41,926 bases of DNA from CAZXYS01 sp964645005 (GCA_964645005.1 CAZXYS010000036.1:1-41926); one strand, 5' to 3'. Counted from the first letter of the stretch, positions 1-9,453 are shown. Notes: generated by a model not told the origin, from the letters alone. A program made the numbers and translations.

Positions 1-16
1 ATTCCGACAGACCACG

Positions 17-110
17 TTGCAACAGCAATCTTTAGCTTGCTGCAAAATAGATTATCTCTAACTTTCTGCAAAGCGCTAACTCTCTGCAAAGCGCTAAAGC
101 GCTTTGTTGC
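17..110. repeat. Cluster of short dyads built from a CAAAGCGCTAA word
   Basis: The word TCTGCAAAGCGCTAA occurs twice (65-79 and 83-97). The second copy forms a perfect 9-bp inverted repeat, CAAAGCGCT (87-95) with AGCGCTTTG (98-106), separated by 2 bases. A related dyad, CAGCAA/TTGCTG, lies at 23-28 and 37-42. It lies about 140 bases beyond the mutL stop codon, so it could fold in a read-through transcript, but no T-run marks it as a terminator. I see no gene in 1-244. Confidence 0.6.
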
Positions 111-130
111 TAAAAGGAAATGATATTACA

Positions 131-213
131 CAATCATCAGAGTCATAAAAATCCGAGATCACAGATCAAAAAAATCAGCGAAATCAGGAAAATCAGCGCA
201 AATCAGCGGTTCA
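131..213. repeat. Degenerate AAATCAGCG tandem repeat (intergenic repeat family)
   Basis: The unit AAATCAGCG and near copies recur about four times at 172-210, preceded by weaker ATC-containing copies from about 131. It lies just beyond the 3' end of mutL. A related sequence lies beyond the 3' end of the oxoglutarate dehydrogenase gene at 31772-31844. Such CGCTGATT-like imperfect repeats look like non-coding repeats rather than protein-coding DNA. The short open frame crossing it is low-complexity and has no recognisable domain. Confidence 0.6.
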
Positions 214-244
214 GGCTCTTCATTCTTAATTCCTTATTCGCAAT

Positions 245-2173
245 TCAACCGGAGAACCTGCTATCCAGCTTCTCCAGCGACGTCGAGATAAAAGTCTTCC
301 GCCCCTGGCGCGTAACCTGCGGATAATTACACTTCGTAAGCTCGTTGTACAGGCTGCTCATCTCGGCGGCGGACAGCTTCTCGCCTGCGGGGATGGCAGC
401 CTTCATACTCAGCGTCGCCGCCAGCTTATCCCGTACATCCGGCTTCTTCTGGTTGGAGTGCTCCTCCAGGTCCTCGAGCATGTCATTGAACACCCGATGT
501 TCCTGTCCGCTCTTCAGATCCGCCGGAACCGCCGTCAACTCGATATTGTCGTCATCCGCAAACCTGAAACGGAAGCCCAGATCATTGATTTCCTTCTCAT
601 ACTCCTTCAGGAAAGACCTGCCCACCGAGTTGAGCTCTATCCTCACAGGAAACAGCAGCTCCTGGAAATTTTCCGCCTTACCGTCCAGAGCTTTCAGGGC
701 TTTCTCGTAGAGGATTCGCTGGTGGGCGGCATTCTGGTCGATAATAAGCATGCCCTTCTCCGTCCGCACGAAAACATACTTATTATGCAACTGCCAGAAC
801 ATGCTCTCGGGCAACTGTTCTTCTTCGCTGCGGCTCTCATGTCCGGGCGTCTGTCCGGCATCAGAAGCAGGCTGCTCGGGACTTAGCTCGGAGCGCTTCT
901 TCTCGCTACCGAAAATCGCTTCGAATGCAGACAGCTCCTCGGAAGATGGTTTGTCCTGAGCGTGCTTCTCCCAATCCTGCTGCCCGGGAAAACCGCCGCC
1001 GGATTGGGCGGGAGCTTTGTCGGGCTCATGCCGCTGAGGCTCTCTATCGACGACTTCACCCGTATTCCGGTTCACCATAATAAAGTCATCATCCTTCTTT
1101 CCGCCGCCGACCTTATCGAAGGGCATCCCCGCATCCTGCTCGAACAGGTCAGTCTCGGGGATCAGGTTATGCTTGTTGAGAGTTTCCGCCACCGCCCGCT
1201 GTACAGTGTTATAGATATACTGCTCATCATCGAACTTGACTTCATGTTTTTGCGGGTGGACGTTGATATCGACCTTCTCCGGATCGATATTGAGATTGAT
1301 AACGTAGATCGGGTACTTATCCTTCTCGATTAGATGCTCATAAGCGGTGAACACCGCATGATTTATATACCGGTTCTGAATACTCCGGTTATTGAGGAAA
1401 AGATACTGCCCTGTGCGTGATTTCCTCGCAAGGCGCGGCAGCCCGATATAGCCGGTGATCTTCACAAGCTCGGACTCATAGTTTACTTCCATCATGGAAT
1501 CCTGGGCTTTCGGACCGAGCGCCTCGAATACCCGCTTTTCCGGCGTCGTCGGCTGCAAGTCAAAAATAAGCGTGTTATCATCATAGAAAGTAAATCGCTT
1601 ATCGGGATTGCTGATAGCGAATTTCGTCATAGTCTCCGAGATATGCCGAAATTCGGTAAGATTCGACTTAAGAAATTTCCGCCGCGCGGGCACATTATAA
1701 AAGAGGTTTCGCACGAAGACCTGCGTGCCATTATCAGAGCTGCCGGGTTCAATCTTATCGGGTTTCGTCGGCTCGGCGATAAGCTTCCAGCCGACGGAAT
1801 CATCCGCCCGCTTCGTTCTTATCTCCAGCAGCGCCACAGAACTGATCGAAGCGACAGCCTCCCCGCGGAAGCCGTAAGTCATGATCTTCTGCAGGTCTTC
1901 CGCCGTGAATATCTTGCTGGTAGCGTGGCGTTTAGTGATAAGCGAGAGATCATGCCTGCTGATGCCTTCGCCGTTATCGACTACATGAATCAGCTTTTTC
2001 CCTGCATCCTTAACTATCACGGCGATAGTATCCGCGCCGGAATCGAGCGAATTCTCGACGAGCTCTTTCACGACGGATTCCGGTCGCTGCACAACTTCGC
2101 CGGCAGCGATCTGATTCGCCACAAAGTCCGGCAGAATTTTTATTTTTCCTTCAGTATCCTGTTGTTTACCCAT
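245..2173 (-). CDS. mutL: DNA mismatch repair protein MutL, endonuclease motifs degenerate
   Basis: MutL couples mismatch recognition by MutS to strand removal. The N-terminal GHKL ATPase is complete: E37 (general base) and N41 (Mg2+) in KELVENS, DNGEG at 66-70 and GFRGEA at 101-106. A charged, Pro/Gln-rich linker (about residues 340-450) precedes the C-terminal dimerisation domain. There the usual DQHAxxE endonuclease motif reads DQNAAHQR (479-486), with His replaced by Asn and Glu by Gln. The C-terminal CPHGRP-type metal motif is replaced by TRQGRKT. From known MutL biochemistry this predicts no intrinsic nicking, as an inference. The 642-residue length is normal. The gene stands alone. A TAnnTTTG element lies 67 bases upstream of the start. 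Confidence 0.96.
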   Translation of the reverse strand: MGKQQDTEGKIKILPDFVANQIAAGEVVQRPESVVKELVENSLDSGADTIAVIVKDAGKKLIHVVDNGEGISRHDLSLITKRHATSKIFTAEDLQKIMTYGFRGEAVASISSVALLEIRTKRADDSVGWKLIAEPTKPDKIEPGSSDNGTQVFVRNLFYNVPARRKFLKSNLTEFRHISETMTKFAISNPDKRFTFYDDNTLIFDLQPTTPEKRVFEALGPKAQDSMMEVNYESELVKITGYIGLPRLARKSRTGQYLFLNNRSIQNRYINHAVFTAYEHLIEKDKYPIYVINLNIDPEKVDINVHPQKHEVKFDDEQYIYNTVQRAVAETLNKHNLIPETDLFEQDAGMPFDKVGGGKKDDDFIMVNRNTGEVVDREPQRHEPDKAPAQSGGGFPGQQDWEKHAQDKPSSEELSAFEAIFGSEKKRSELSPEQPASDAGQTPGHESRSEEEQLPESMFWQLHNKYVFVRTEKGMLIIDQNAAHQRILYEKALKALDGKAENFQELLFPVRIELNSVGRSFLKEYEKEINDLGFRFRFADDDNIELTAVPADLKSGQEHRVFNDMLEDLEEHSNQKKPDVRDKLAATLSMKAAIPAGEKLSAAEMSSLYNELTKCNYPQVTRQGRKTFISTSLEKLDSRFSG

Positions 2174-2239
2174 GCAATTTCAATAATTCGTTAATTTTAT
2201 AAAACAAGAAATGAATTAACACAGAATTATTTTAAAATG

Positions 2240-2247
2240 CAAAAATA
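2240..2247 (-). promoter_or_regulatory. Candidate Bacteroidota-type -7 element for mutL
   Basis: On the minus strand this reads TATTTTTG, matching the Bacteroidota -7 consensus TAnnTTTG. It lies 67 bases upstream of the mutL ATG. A clear TTTG -33 box at the right spacing is not seen, and the surroundings are A/T-rich, so a chance match is possible. Confidence 0.25.
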
Positions 2248-2418
2248 AAAATAAATAGTAAACATAAACATGCGTTCAAACAATAATGGATAGAGGATGT
2301 AAAAAGAAGATTATATTTAATTTTACAATAAATAACCAAGATTCAAAATACAAAAATTGCATTTGTGGCAAAAAAAGCTAACTTGCTTAGAAACGTCCCG
2401 CCAGATGTTACATCTTAC

Positions 2419-2504
2419 GAAATTCCCCTCTTTGGGGGGGGGGCGAGCGCAGTTGCAGCTCAGCGGAAACCACGCTTTAGCGTGGCGAGGGCGGGGTGGA
2501 TTCT
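2419..2504. repeat. Intergenic 'AATTCCCCTC...GGGGTGGAT' repeat with poly-G tract
   Basis: The element begins with AATTCCCCTCTTT, followed by a run of ten G (2434-2443). It then has a GC-rich core containing the perfect hairpin CCACGCT/AGCGTGG around a TT centre, and ends GGGCGGGGTGGATTC. It stands out from very A/T-rich flanks. A shorter relative (GGAATTCCCTC/GAGGGAATTCC) lies at 41038-41068. This looks like a non-coding repetitive element. The short open frame through it (2357-2563) has no recognisable protein features. The rest of 2174-2595 shows no gene. Confidence 0.6.
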
Positions 2505-2595
2505 TATCTAGTCCCGTAAGTTTGTATAAGCCTATAAAAAGAATATACTTACAAAAGTGTTAGATGGGATGTTAATATGTATTTAGTTTTTAATT

Positions 2596-3366
2596 TTAAT
2601 ACTCAAGAATTTCATTATGCTCAGTTATTGAAAATATAATCGAGAATCCTATGCCGGCAGTATGGAAGTACCAATCTGAATTCCTGACCAGATGCGTCAA
2701 CCGGTAGCTGAACATTATTTCCGGTGCAAAGATAACCGAGCCGTCAATAGTCAGAGGAATATGATAAGATAAGCCGCCGTCGAATGACAGAATATGATTG
2801 TTCTTATTAGGAATTGATTCATAATCATAATAATTCTTCGATCTGGAACCATTTTCGAAAGTTGCCTTAGGCGGACTGATCAGCATTTCTTCCTGAGTGT
2901 ATTTGTCTCTAAGCAGATAAGAGTAACCGCCGCCTATAAGCAAATGCATTTTGTCAAATAAATTGAAAGAAAATAAGGGATTGATCTTTAAATACCACAG
3001 ATCGACATCAAGCCTGTGTTCAGATACACCCTGTGTTGGCGTACCATTAACAGAAACCATAAAATTATCTCTTTTCGACAAATCGACACCGTTAGCGGAA
3101 AGTGACGTCCGTAGCTGTAAATGAACATAATCATTAACCGGAAACTCAAAAAACAAACCGGGCGATAATCCTAAACCCATTCCATTATCGAATGCAGGAC
3201 AGCAGGCTGGGTTTTCCGGTACCGAGGTAAATTGAGCATGATGATAATTAAATCCCAAATCGGAAAAAGCTCCTATGGAAAATTTCCGCTCATAATCATA
3301 GTCTTGCGAGAAGGCTGTACTGAAAGCAAGTATACAAACTATCAAGGAAATAATCTTAGTTTTCAT
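2596..3366 (-). CDS. Outer-membrane beta-barrel-like protein, paralogue of the OmpA fusion's N-domain
   Basis: The 256-residue protein starts with a signal peptide (hydrophobic segment ending in AFSQ, cleavage near residue 21). The remainder shows the alternating pattern of a small outer-membrane barrel. It shares a distinctive domain with the N-terminal half of the OmpA-family protein at 15408-17441. Shared elements are an FTSxP segment followed by CCPxFD (C55, C56), a repeated GxGxS stretch, EHRLD, an ENGSR segment, GGLSY.IPL and an APE segment near the C-terminus. The family itself is not one I can name. It has no OmpA domain. It has no close operon partner: about 420 bases separate it from mutL and about 500 from the tRNA gene. 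A structural or porin role is inferred from fold only. Confidence 0.7.
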   Translation of the reverse strand: MKTKIISLIVCILAFSTAFSQDYDYERKFSIGAFSDLGFNYHHAQFTSVPENPACCPAFDNGMGLGLSPGLFFEFPVNDYVHLQLRTSLSANGVDLSKRDNFMVSVNGTPTQGVSEHRLDVDLWYLKINPLFSFNLFDKMHLLIGGGYSYLLRDKYTQEEMLISPPKATFENGSRSKNYYDYESIPNKNNHILSFDGGLSYHIPLTIDGSVIFAPEIMFSYRLTHLVRNSDWYFHTAGIGFSIIFSITEHNEILEY

Positions 3367-3867
3367 TTTCCACCTTTGAATTGTTCATAAGGCTGATTAT
3401 TACATAAAGATCCATGTTTAGTAAACTCAAAATGTTGAAAAATCTATATTTCCCTCTGATAAAATAGTTTATTTTACTCTATTTCCCTAATATTATTTTC
3501 AACAATTTTTAATTCAAACTATGCTTTATTTAAACCGCTTTCTTTACTAAAAGGTCTGTACCAATCGACATTTCACGAGAGTAAAGTGTGGAATTTAACC
3601 TAACCGATTGGATGAAACAGTCATTGATATATGTATTATTTATTTTGATACACCGAATTTGTTAGTAAAATGGAATTATAATGATGAATAAGTTGACTGG
3701 TTTACGCCTCTTGATTGATTTATAATTTGCAATTTGTCAACGAAAAACGGGTGAAAATGCTATTTAATTAATAGCTGCGAGAATTTTATGAATAAGTTAC
3801 TCAAGTTTTTAATAAATTCGACAAAATTTTGTATATTTACATAGTTAAAATTGATAAATGAGATAGA
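3367..3867. other. 501-base intergenic stretch without a recognisable gene
   Basis: This A/T-rich spacer lies between the barrel gene and tRNA-Val. It contains only weak features: a CCAATCG/CGATTGG inverted pair about 40 bases apart near 3558-3610, and TATATTTA at 3832-3839, which resembles the TAnnTTTG -7 box and could serve the tRNA. No open frame or RNA fold is convincing. Confidence 0.5.
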
Positions 3868-3942
3868 GGGCTCTTAGCTCAGTTGGTCCAGAGCGCTTGC
3901 TTCACACGCAAGAGGTCGTGGGTTCAAATCCCGCAGAGCCCA
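3868..3942 (+). tRNA. tRNA-Val (anticodon CAC)
   Basis: A complete 75-nt cloverleaf is visible. The acceptor stem is GGGCTCT (3868-3874) paired with AGAGCCC (3935-3941), followed by discriminator A3942. The anticodon stem CTTGC/GCAAG encloses the loop TTCACAC, with anticodon CAC at 3903-3905, reading GUG (valine). The T-arm is GTGGG-TTCAAAT-CCCGC. The 3' CCA is not encoded and must be added after transcription. It is an isolated single tRNA with no integrase or duplicated 3' end nearby. Confidence 0.95.
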
Positions 3943-4101
3943 CAAATGACAATACTTTGAGTTTTATAAATTGCAGTTTTTCTGTTGAGCAGCAATAAAT
4001 TAGGCAGGATTGTATATTTACACCATATATTTGAAGCACAATAAATTCGCCGATAGTTGTATTTATAAGATATTAACTATACTTAATTTGGGAATTGCCG
4101 T

Positions 4102-4584
4102 TTATTTCATCCTTTTAAAAGTAATAAAGACATGATCTTTCATTTGTCCCTCACGCGGGAATTTAAGCACTTCAGCGATTATTTGCATTCCGTCTTTTCT
4201 CCAGTGAAAGCCTTCCTTCTTTTCAGTATGTTCGCCGTAGATCTTATCCATATCTTTTATAATATAGCGGTACCACTCAAGCTCCGGTGGGCGCAGCATC
4301 ACGTAAGCGATATCAAATTTCCCGTCTTCAAATATGAAAACAATATATCTTATGTCATATATCAAAAACTGTGTAGACTTAAAGCAAACATGAGTTTGTC
4401 TGTCTCCGTCAGGCACGGGCCATGGACAGTTTTCATATACTTTAACACTGTCCATGCTCGACATCATTTCTATAGCTTTTGATTTCTCAGTTCCGAACGG
4501 TATACCCCAAAATCCGGGTTTGTTGTTGGCTTCAAGATTTAACGCTAAAAAAAACAGAAAGCAAGTAACAAATATTTTTTTCAT
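4102..4584 (-). CDS. Small secreted hypothetical protein
   Basis: This is a 160-residue protein with a clear signal peptide (MKKIFVTCFLFFLALNLEA, cleavage near residue 19-20). The mature part opens with a GFWGIPFGT segment, followed by a mixed alpha/beta-looking domain rich in aromatic residues with two cysteines (ENCPW, HVCF). The opening resembles small periplasmic proteins that begin 'W(G)IPFGTSKxxAxxxM', but I cannot assign a named family. It lies on the same strand as the large T9SS protein upstream, about 80 bases away, so co-transcription is possible. Function unknown. Confidence 0.7.
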   Translation of the reverse strand: MKKIFVTCFLFFLALNLEANNKPGFWGIPFGTEKSKAIEMMSSMDSVKVYENCPWPVPDGDRQTHVCFKSTQFLIYDIRYIVFIFEDGKFDIAYVMLRPPELEWYRYIIKDMDKIYGEHTEKKEGFHWRKDGMQIIAEVLKFPREGQMKDHVFITFKRMK

Positions 4585-4665
4585 TATTCCCTTACAAAAT
4601 TTGTTATTAATTCATAAATAATAACGCTGAAAATGGGAGAAAGTTACAGTAACATTGCAAATTTA

Positions 4666-7600
4666 CTATTTCGCATAAATAAGCTGTAATGCCAAATTGG
4701 TATTACCGGTAGATAGTTTACCAATGAATAATCCGCTGCTGCCTGATTCGGGTTTCCATTCAATTTTATATATTCCCTTATCAAGAATCTTGTTTACCAG
4801 CACTGTTGTTTCAATGCCAAGCATGTCATTAATCGAGAGTTTAACATGTTTAGTATCAGGAATTTTGATTACGAGTGTTGTAATTCCATCAAATGGATTT
4901 GGATAAGCTTTTAAAAATATGTCAGGTTTCTCTGAATGTGCGACATCAGAAGGTGAATTTTTGGTTTTAAATTGCCCGGATAATGACCATTCACCGCTTC
5001 CGTCATCTTCATTAGCTCTAACCCTCCAGTAATAAACAGAATCATAATTTAAGTCAGATACTTCGTAAAGAGTGTTTTCAATGCCACCTGCTTCGATTAA
5101 TGTAGGATCGAAATCTCTTTGCTCGGATAAATGCAAAGTGTAATATTCAGAGCCCGGGACTTCAGACCATGAGAAAGTTAGATTAACAGGAAGATTTTTC
5201 TGATCATAAGTCGGATTCAAAAGGGTAGGAGGGAGGAGCTTCGTAGTAAATTCATTGATATTTGACCAGTCAGCTTTCTGATCATTGGAAACAGCTTGAA
5301 CTCTCCAGTAATAGGTTGTATAATGTTCAAGTTCTTTATATTCAATCTCAGTATTTTTAATATTATTATAATTTCTTATCAAATTTGAGATTTGTTTATC
5401 TTCAGAAAGTTGAAGATTATAACTGTTGGCAAACGGCACTTCCTGCCATCTGAATTTGCCTGATACGGAAACAGCCCTTGATTGATTCGGTGGATGGATC
5501 AAATCAGGCACGTTCAAACCTGTAGTAAAGTTATAAGTATCTGACCATTCGCCTTCACCCCATATACCTTCTGCTTTTACTTTCCAGAAATATTTTGTTT
5601 TAAAATTAAGTTCACTATAAGAATATTCAGATTTCTTAAGATTGTTTACCTTTATTTCCGGGCTGTTAAATTCCGGCGAATCATCCAACTGGAGAGAATA
5701 ATCCGAGACATTCAGGATATCCTCCCATTCGAGCTTACCTTCTGAGGGTATATTTGTTGAAGAATTTGCCGGAGAAATCAGATTAGGAATAGTTATCTGA
5801 GTTGAAAAAGTCCATATATCAGACCAATCACCTGTTACGCCATCGTTTTCCGCTTGAACTCTCCAATAATATTTTGTATCAGTTTCAAGTTTGTCGTAAT
5901 TAGCATAATTCTTATTTGTTCTGATATAGAATATAGTGCTTTTGAAATTACTATCAGTTGAAATCTCAAAATGATAATAATTTCCACCTTCGATTTGTTT
6001 CCATTCGAATCTGAGTTTTTTTCCGACAGAAGAAGCATAATTTGCTGGCATTACCAACTCGGGTTGTCCAACGATAGTTCTAAATGTTATTTTATCCGCC
6101 CACTCGCTTTCGTTTGTATCATTTTTTGCCTTGACCTGCCAGTAATATAACGTATAATTATCCAAACCCGAAACCTCTTCTCTTGTATCTCTGATATTTT
6201 TCATATCAACGATAGGTTCGGACATATCTTCATTGGATGAAATCCGCAGATCAAACCTGTTAGCCCCATCAACAAATTTCCAGCCAAATTCATAATCTGT
6301 CGGAAGATGTTTTGTGCCATTGGGCGGTTTGAAAAGGACGGGTTCATTCAAAACAGTAATGAAACTATGTGGCTGTGACCAGTCACTTTCGCTAATTTGG
6401 TTTTTCGACCTGACCCGCCAGTGAAAATTCTTATTAAAATTCAATTTGGAATATTCCGCCGAATTTGAATCAACATATCTTTCCAAAATAATCTCGGAAA
6501 AATTATCTTTTGAAGCTAATTGTATATGATATTTTTCAGCTCCTTCGACCGAATCCCATTTGAAGATACCCTCCGTAGGAATTGCAGTATTGAAATTTCC
6601 CGGAGATTCCAGCTTGGGGGGAGCAATAATAGTTGTGAAAGAAAAGACATCGGACCAGATGCTTTCTTTCGTATTCAATACCGAGCTTACCCTCCAAAAA
6701 TAAGAAGTATAATAATCCAGATCAAATATATTCACGTAGGTCTTTTCAATATTTGTGGAATCGAAAATTATTTCTTTAAACTCATTATCAAGAGCTATTT
6801 GTATGTGGTATGATTGGGCATCTTTAATTTCTTTCCATGCCAGTTCAGGCTTGATTACGATTCCCTTAGATTTATCAGCGGGTTCTAATAGTTCAGGTGC
6901 ATCAAGAAATGTTTCAAATTTATTAATAATAGACCAATCACTTTCACTGCAGCCATTAACAGCTTGCACTCTCCAAAAATATTCAGTAAATGCATCAAGT
7001 CCATTTAACGTAAACTGATTTGTTTTTATGCTTTTTTCTTCAATTACTAAGTTAGACATTGACGAATTGGCAGCAACCTGCAAATGATATACATCGGCAT
7101 ATGTATTTTTCTTCCATTCTAAACTCAGATCGTTGGGTGGATTCTTGTCGGAATTATTCTCCGGAGCCGTCAATTCCACTGCTTCCATAGCATTTGGCAG
7201 CATTGCTTCCCAAAGACCTCTCCCATAGGTAGCCGCTCTTAATTTACCGGCGCACTCATGTATCTCCAACTCGTTAATAATCACATTGGGCAATCCATTC
7301 CCCGCTTCAGACCAGTTATCATCATGAATATCTTTGTAATAAACACCAGTTTCCATACCTGCAAAAATTCTGTCGGGAGAATACTTTTGATAATAAATAG
7401 TATTTGCGGGAACATTTGGCAGATTACCGGTAATATTATCCCAGTTTTGTCCTCCGTCTTCTGATTTGAATACCTTGTTGCTGGCATTAAATCCGCTAAC
7501 CGTGATCCATATTTTATCAGGATTGTTTGAATGAACCGCAATATCGCTAACAGCCAGATCTACAGGGCGGTTTAATCTTATCCAGTTATTCCCCCCGTCA

Positions 7601-9453
7601 GTTGTGCGATAAAGATTATTATAAGAAGCTGTGTAAATAACTTCGTAATTTGATGGAGAAATTTCAATGTGTTGCAATTTCCTGCCGCCGGTGAAATCGC
7701 TGAGTTTTGCCCATTGGTTGCCGCCATTTGTAGACATCCATATATTCTCGTATCCTGCATAAATTGTATTATGATTTTCAGGATGCATAACAAAAGGTGT
7801 TATCCAGGCGCCTTCCTCATCTATGTTATTTTTGATCTCAATGAATGTAGATCCCCTGTCCGTTGATTTTCTGATTCCCCCATTTTGGGTAGATATGTAA
7901 ATAACATTTTTATTTTCATAATCAATAAAGCATTCCGTTCCATCGCCGCCCAAAAGATCTCTCCAATTATTGCCGTCGACAAGCTTTGTTCCGTTATCCT
8001 GACAGCCGGCTACTACCATATCAAAGTCCGAATTGGCACTGCCAAGACGATAGAATTGAGTGATTTCTAAGCCGCTGCCTATCCAGGACCAGCTATCTCC
8101 GCCATTGGTTGTTTTATATACTCCTCCGTCATTACCGCATAACATTATATTAGTGTTGGGAACAAAACGCAGGTCATGTTGATCAGCATGAATGACGGGA
8201 ACGCCCGAGCCTATATCGTACCACATAGTGTTAAGATCCCAGTCCTGCCCGCCATCAGTTGATTTCCAGACATTTATCCCTCCGGCATATATTGTATTTG
8301 CATCGAACTGATCAACTTCAATACATAGATCATAATGCCCCTGACCTCCGTTGTCATCGCCAAGAGGAGACCATCCAAGTATATTAGGCGAATCCGACAT
8401 TAGTTCCCAACTATTGCCTGAATTTGTCGATCTGTATAAACCTATAAAAGCATTATTTGTTCCGGCAACCAATGCATATACAAATGATACACTGTCGGGA
8501 GTAATTCCCAGAGCTATTCTTCCTATACCCGAAGATGGAAATCCGTTATTTAGTTGTGTCCAGGTGTTTCCGCCGTCAGTGGTTTTGAGTATTTTCTTCC
8601 CTGAGATATAAATTGTTTGCATGTCATTGGGTTTAAACTCCATGTCGGGTTTATAAAATGAAGAATTATTTATCTTGGTCCAATCAGTACCTGCATTTGT
8701 AGTTTTGTAGATACCATTGTCACAAGCAGCATATAGGGTCTCTGTATTCGCAGGGTCAATCAGCAGCCTGCCGATCAATCTGGTTTGGGATATTTGCCAG
8801 TTCAAGCCCGTAGTATTCCAGGTATTACCTTTATCAGTGGATTTCAGTACCCCTGCGCTGTAATAATATCCCCAGTCCGTGTCTCCTGTAGCTATATATA
8901 TTTCTTCGGGATTGTCCGGATTAATAGCAATGTCTGATATTCCAAGCGAAGACAGATTGTCTGTTTTTGTTGACCATGAATCACCACCGTTAGTAGATAA
9001 CCATAAACCTCCACTTGCAGAGCCAGCCCAAATAATTCGGTTGTTTTGCGGATCGGTTCGGACTACATTGATCCTGCCCAATCCTCGATATCCACCCGAA
9101 GATTCCGACGGACCAATAAACCTCCAGTGGATATTCTGGAGTTCGTCGTTATTACCTTTTGATTGTTCAAAAGCCTTCGATTCTTTATAAACCTGCATTG
9201 GATTGGGAAACTCACCTGTGGGATATACTTTTGGTTTCCAGAACCATTCCCATCTCTTGAATTGCTTCCAGCCTGCTCCTTTTTGGGATGAATCTTTATC
9301 CTGCCAGTAATCGTAAAATGCTGTTTGGATTTGGTAGAAATTCAGGGCAGTCCTATCACCGAAATTTTCCATCCACGGCTGGCTATAAACCTTGCAGAAG
9401 ATGAAAAAAATAAACAAAACAGTGAGGCAGGCTGTTAGATCTATTTTTTTCAT
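4666..9453 (-). CDS. Large secreted Asp-box (BNR/sortilin-like) and fibronectin-type protein with T9SS sorting tail
   Basis: This is a 1595-residue exported protein. A signal peptide (about 1-25, ending VYSQ) is followed by an aromatic-rich N-terminal segment. Residues about 100-770 form a propeller-like region with many Asp-box motifs of the S-T-(N/D)-x-G-x-(S/T)-W type (for example STNGGDSW and STDKGNTW). Eight fibronectin-III-like repeats of about 92 residues follow; each has a YYWRV-like strand and a final SEW/GEWS...F.T signature. The last about 85 residues are a T9SS type A sorting domain, starting at AYPNPFDG and ending with hydrophobic strands. By family knowledge it is exported by T9SS and either anchored at or released from the surface. 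Binding partners are unknown. No catalytic residues were identified, so an adhesin or glycan-binding role is only inference. Confidence 0.92.
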   Translation of the reverse strand: MKKIDLTACLTVLFIFFIFCKVYSQPWMENFGDRTALNFYQIQTAFYDYWQDKDSSQKGAGWKQFKRWEWFWKPKVYPTGEFPNPMQVYKESKAFEQSKGNNDELQNIHWRFIGPSESSGGYRGLGRINVVRTDPQNNRIIWAGSASGGLWLSTNGGDSWSTKTDNLSSLGISDIAINPDNPEEIYIATGDTDWGYYYSAGVLKSTDKGNTWNTTGLNWQISQTRLIGRLLIDPANTETLYAACDNGIYKTTNAGTDWTKINNSSFYKPDMEFKPNDMQTIYISGKKILKTTDGGNTWTQLNNGFPSSGIGRIALGITPDSVSFVYALVAGTNNAFIGLYRSTNSGNSWELMSDSPNILGWSPLGDDNGGQGHYDLCIEVDQFDANTIYAGGINVWKSTDGGQDWDLNTMWYDIGSGVPVIHADQHDLRFVPNTNIMLCGNDGGVYKTTNGGDSWSWIGSGLEITQFYRLGSANSDFDMVVAGCQDNGTKLVDGNNWRDLLGGDGTECFIDYENKNVIYISTQNGGIRKSTDRGSTFIEIKNNIDEEGAWITPFVMHPENHNTIYAGYENIWMSTNGGNQWAKLSDFTGGRKLQHIEISPSNYEVIYTASYNNLYRTTDGGNNWIRLNRPVDLAVSDIAVHSNNPDKIWITVSGFNASNKVFKSEDGGQNWDNITGNLPNVPANTIYYQKYSPDRIFAGMETGVYYKDIHDDNWSEAGNGLPNVIINELEIHECAGKLRAATYGRGLWEAMLPNAMEAVELTAPENNSDKNPPNDLSLEWKKNTYADVYHLQVAANSSMSNLVIEEKSIKTNQFTLNGLDAFTEYFWRVQAVNGCSESDWSIINKFETFLDAPELLEPADKSKGIVIKPELAWKEIKDAQSYHIQIALDNEFKEIIFDSTNIEKTYVNIFDLDYYTSYFWRVSSVLNTKESIWSDVFSFTTIIAPPKLESPGNFNTAIPTEGIFKWDSVEGAEKYHIQLASKDNFSEIILERYVDSNSAEYSKLNFNKNFHWRVRSKNQISESDWSQPHSFITVLNEPVLFKPPNGTKHLPTDYEFGWKFVDGANRFDLRISSNEDMSEPIVDMKNIRDTREEVSGLDNYTLYYWQVKAKNDTNESEWADKITFRTIVGQPELVMPANYASSVGKKLRFEWKQIEGGNYYHFEISTDSNFKSTIFYIRTNKNYANYDKLETDTKYYWRVQAENDGVTGDWSDIWTFSTQITIPNLISPANSSTNIPSEGKLEWEDILNVSDYSLQLDDSPEFNSPEIKVNNLKKSEYSYSELNFKTKYFWKVKAEGIWGEGEWSDTYNFTTGLNVPDLIHPPNQSRAVSVSGKFRWQEVPFANSYNLQLSEDKQISNLIRNYNNIKNTEIEYKELEHYTTYYWRVQAVSNDQKADWSNINEFTTKLLPPTLLNPTYDQKNLPVNLTFSWSEVPGSEYYTLHLSEQRDFDPTLIEAGGIENTLYEVSDLNYDSVYYWRVRANEDDGSGEWSLSGQFKTKNSPSDVAHSEKPDIFLKAYPNPFDGITTLVIKIPDTKHVKLSINDMLGIETTVLVNKILDKGIYKIEWKPESGSSGLFIGKLSTGNTNLALQLIYAK
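4966..7185 (-). repeat. Eight tandem fibronectin-III-like coding repeats
   Basis: These repeats lie within the large T9SS protein. Eight consecutive protein repeats of about 92 residues (about 276 bases) share the pattern P.L..P.......L.W..V.....Y.L......F......YYWRV.A.......W(S/A)....F.T. At DNA level they have diverged, so recent amplification is not indicated. Boundaries are approximate. Confidence 0.8.

Noticed and set aside
1643..2194. Plus-strand frame opposite the mutL ATPase domain
   Set aside because: It is antisense to conserved MutL motifs and encodes no recognisable protein.
3868..3942. tRNA-Val as an integration site
   Set aside because: There is no integrase, no duplicated tRNA 3' end and no change of gene style next to it.
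4966..7185. CRISPR-like periodic repeats
   Set aside because: The periodicity (about 276 bases) is coding and corresponds to fibronectin-type protein repeats, with no identical short repeats or spacers.
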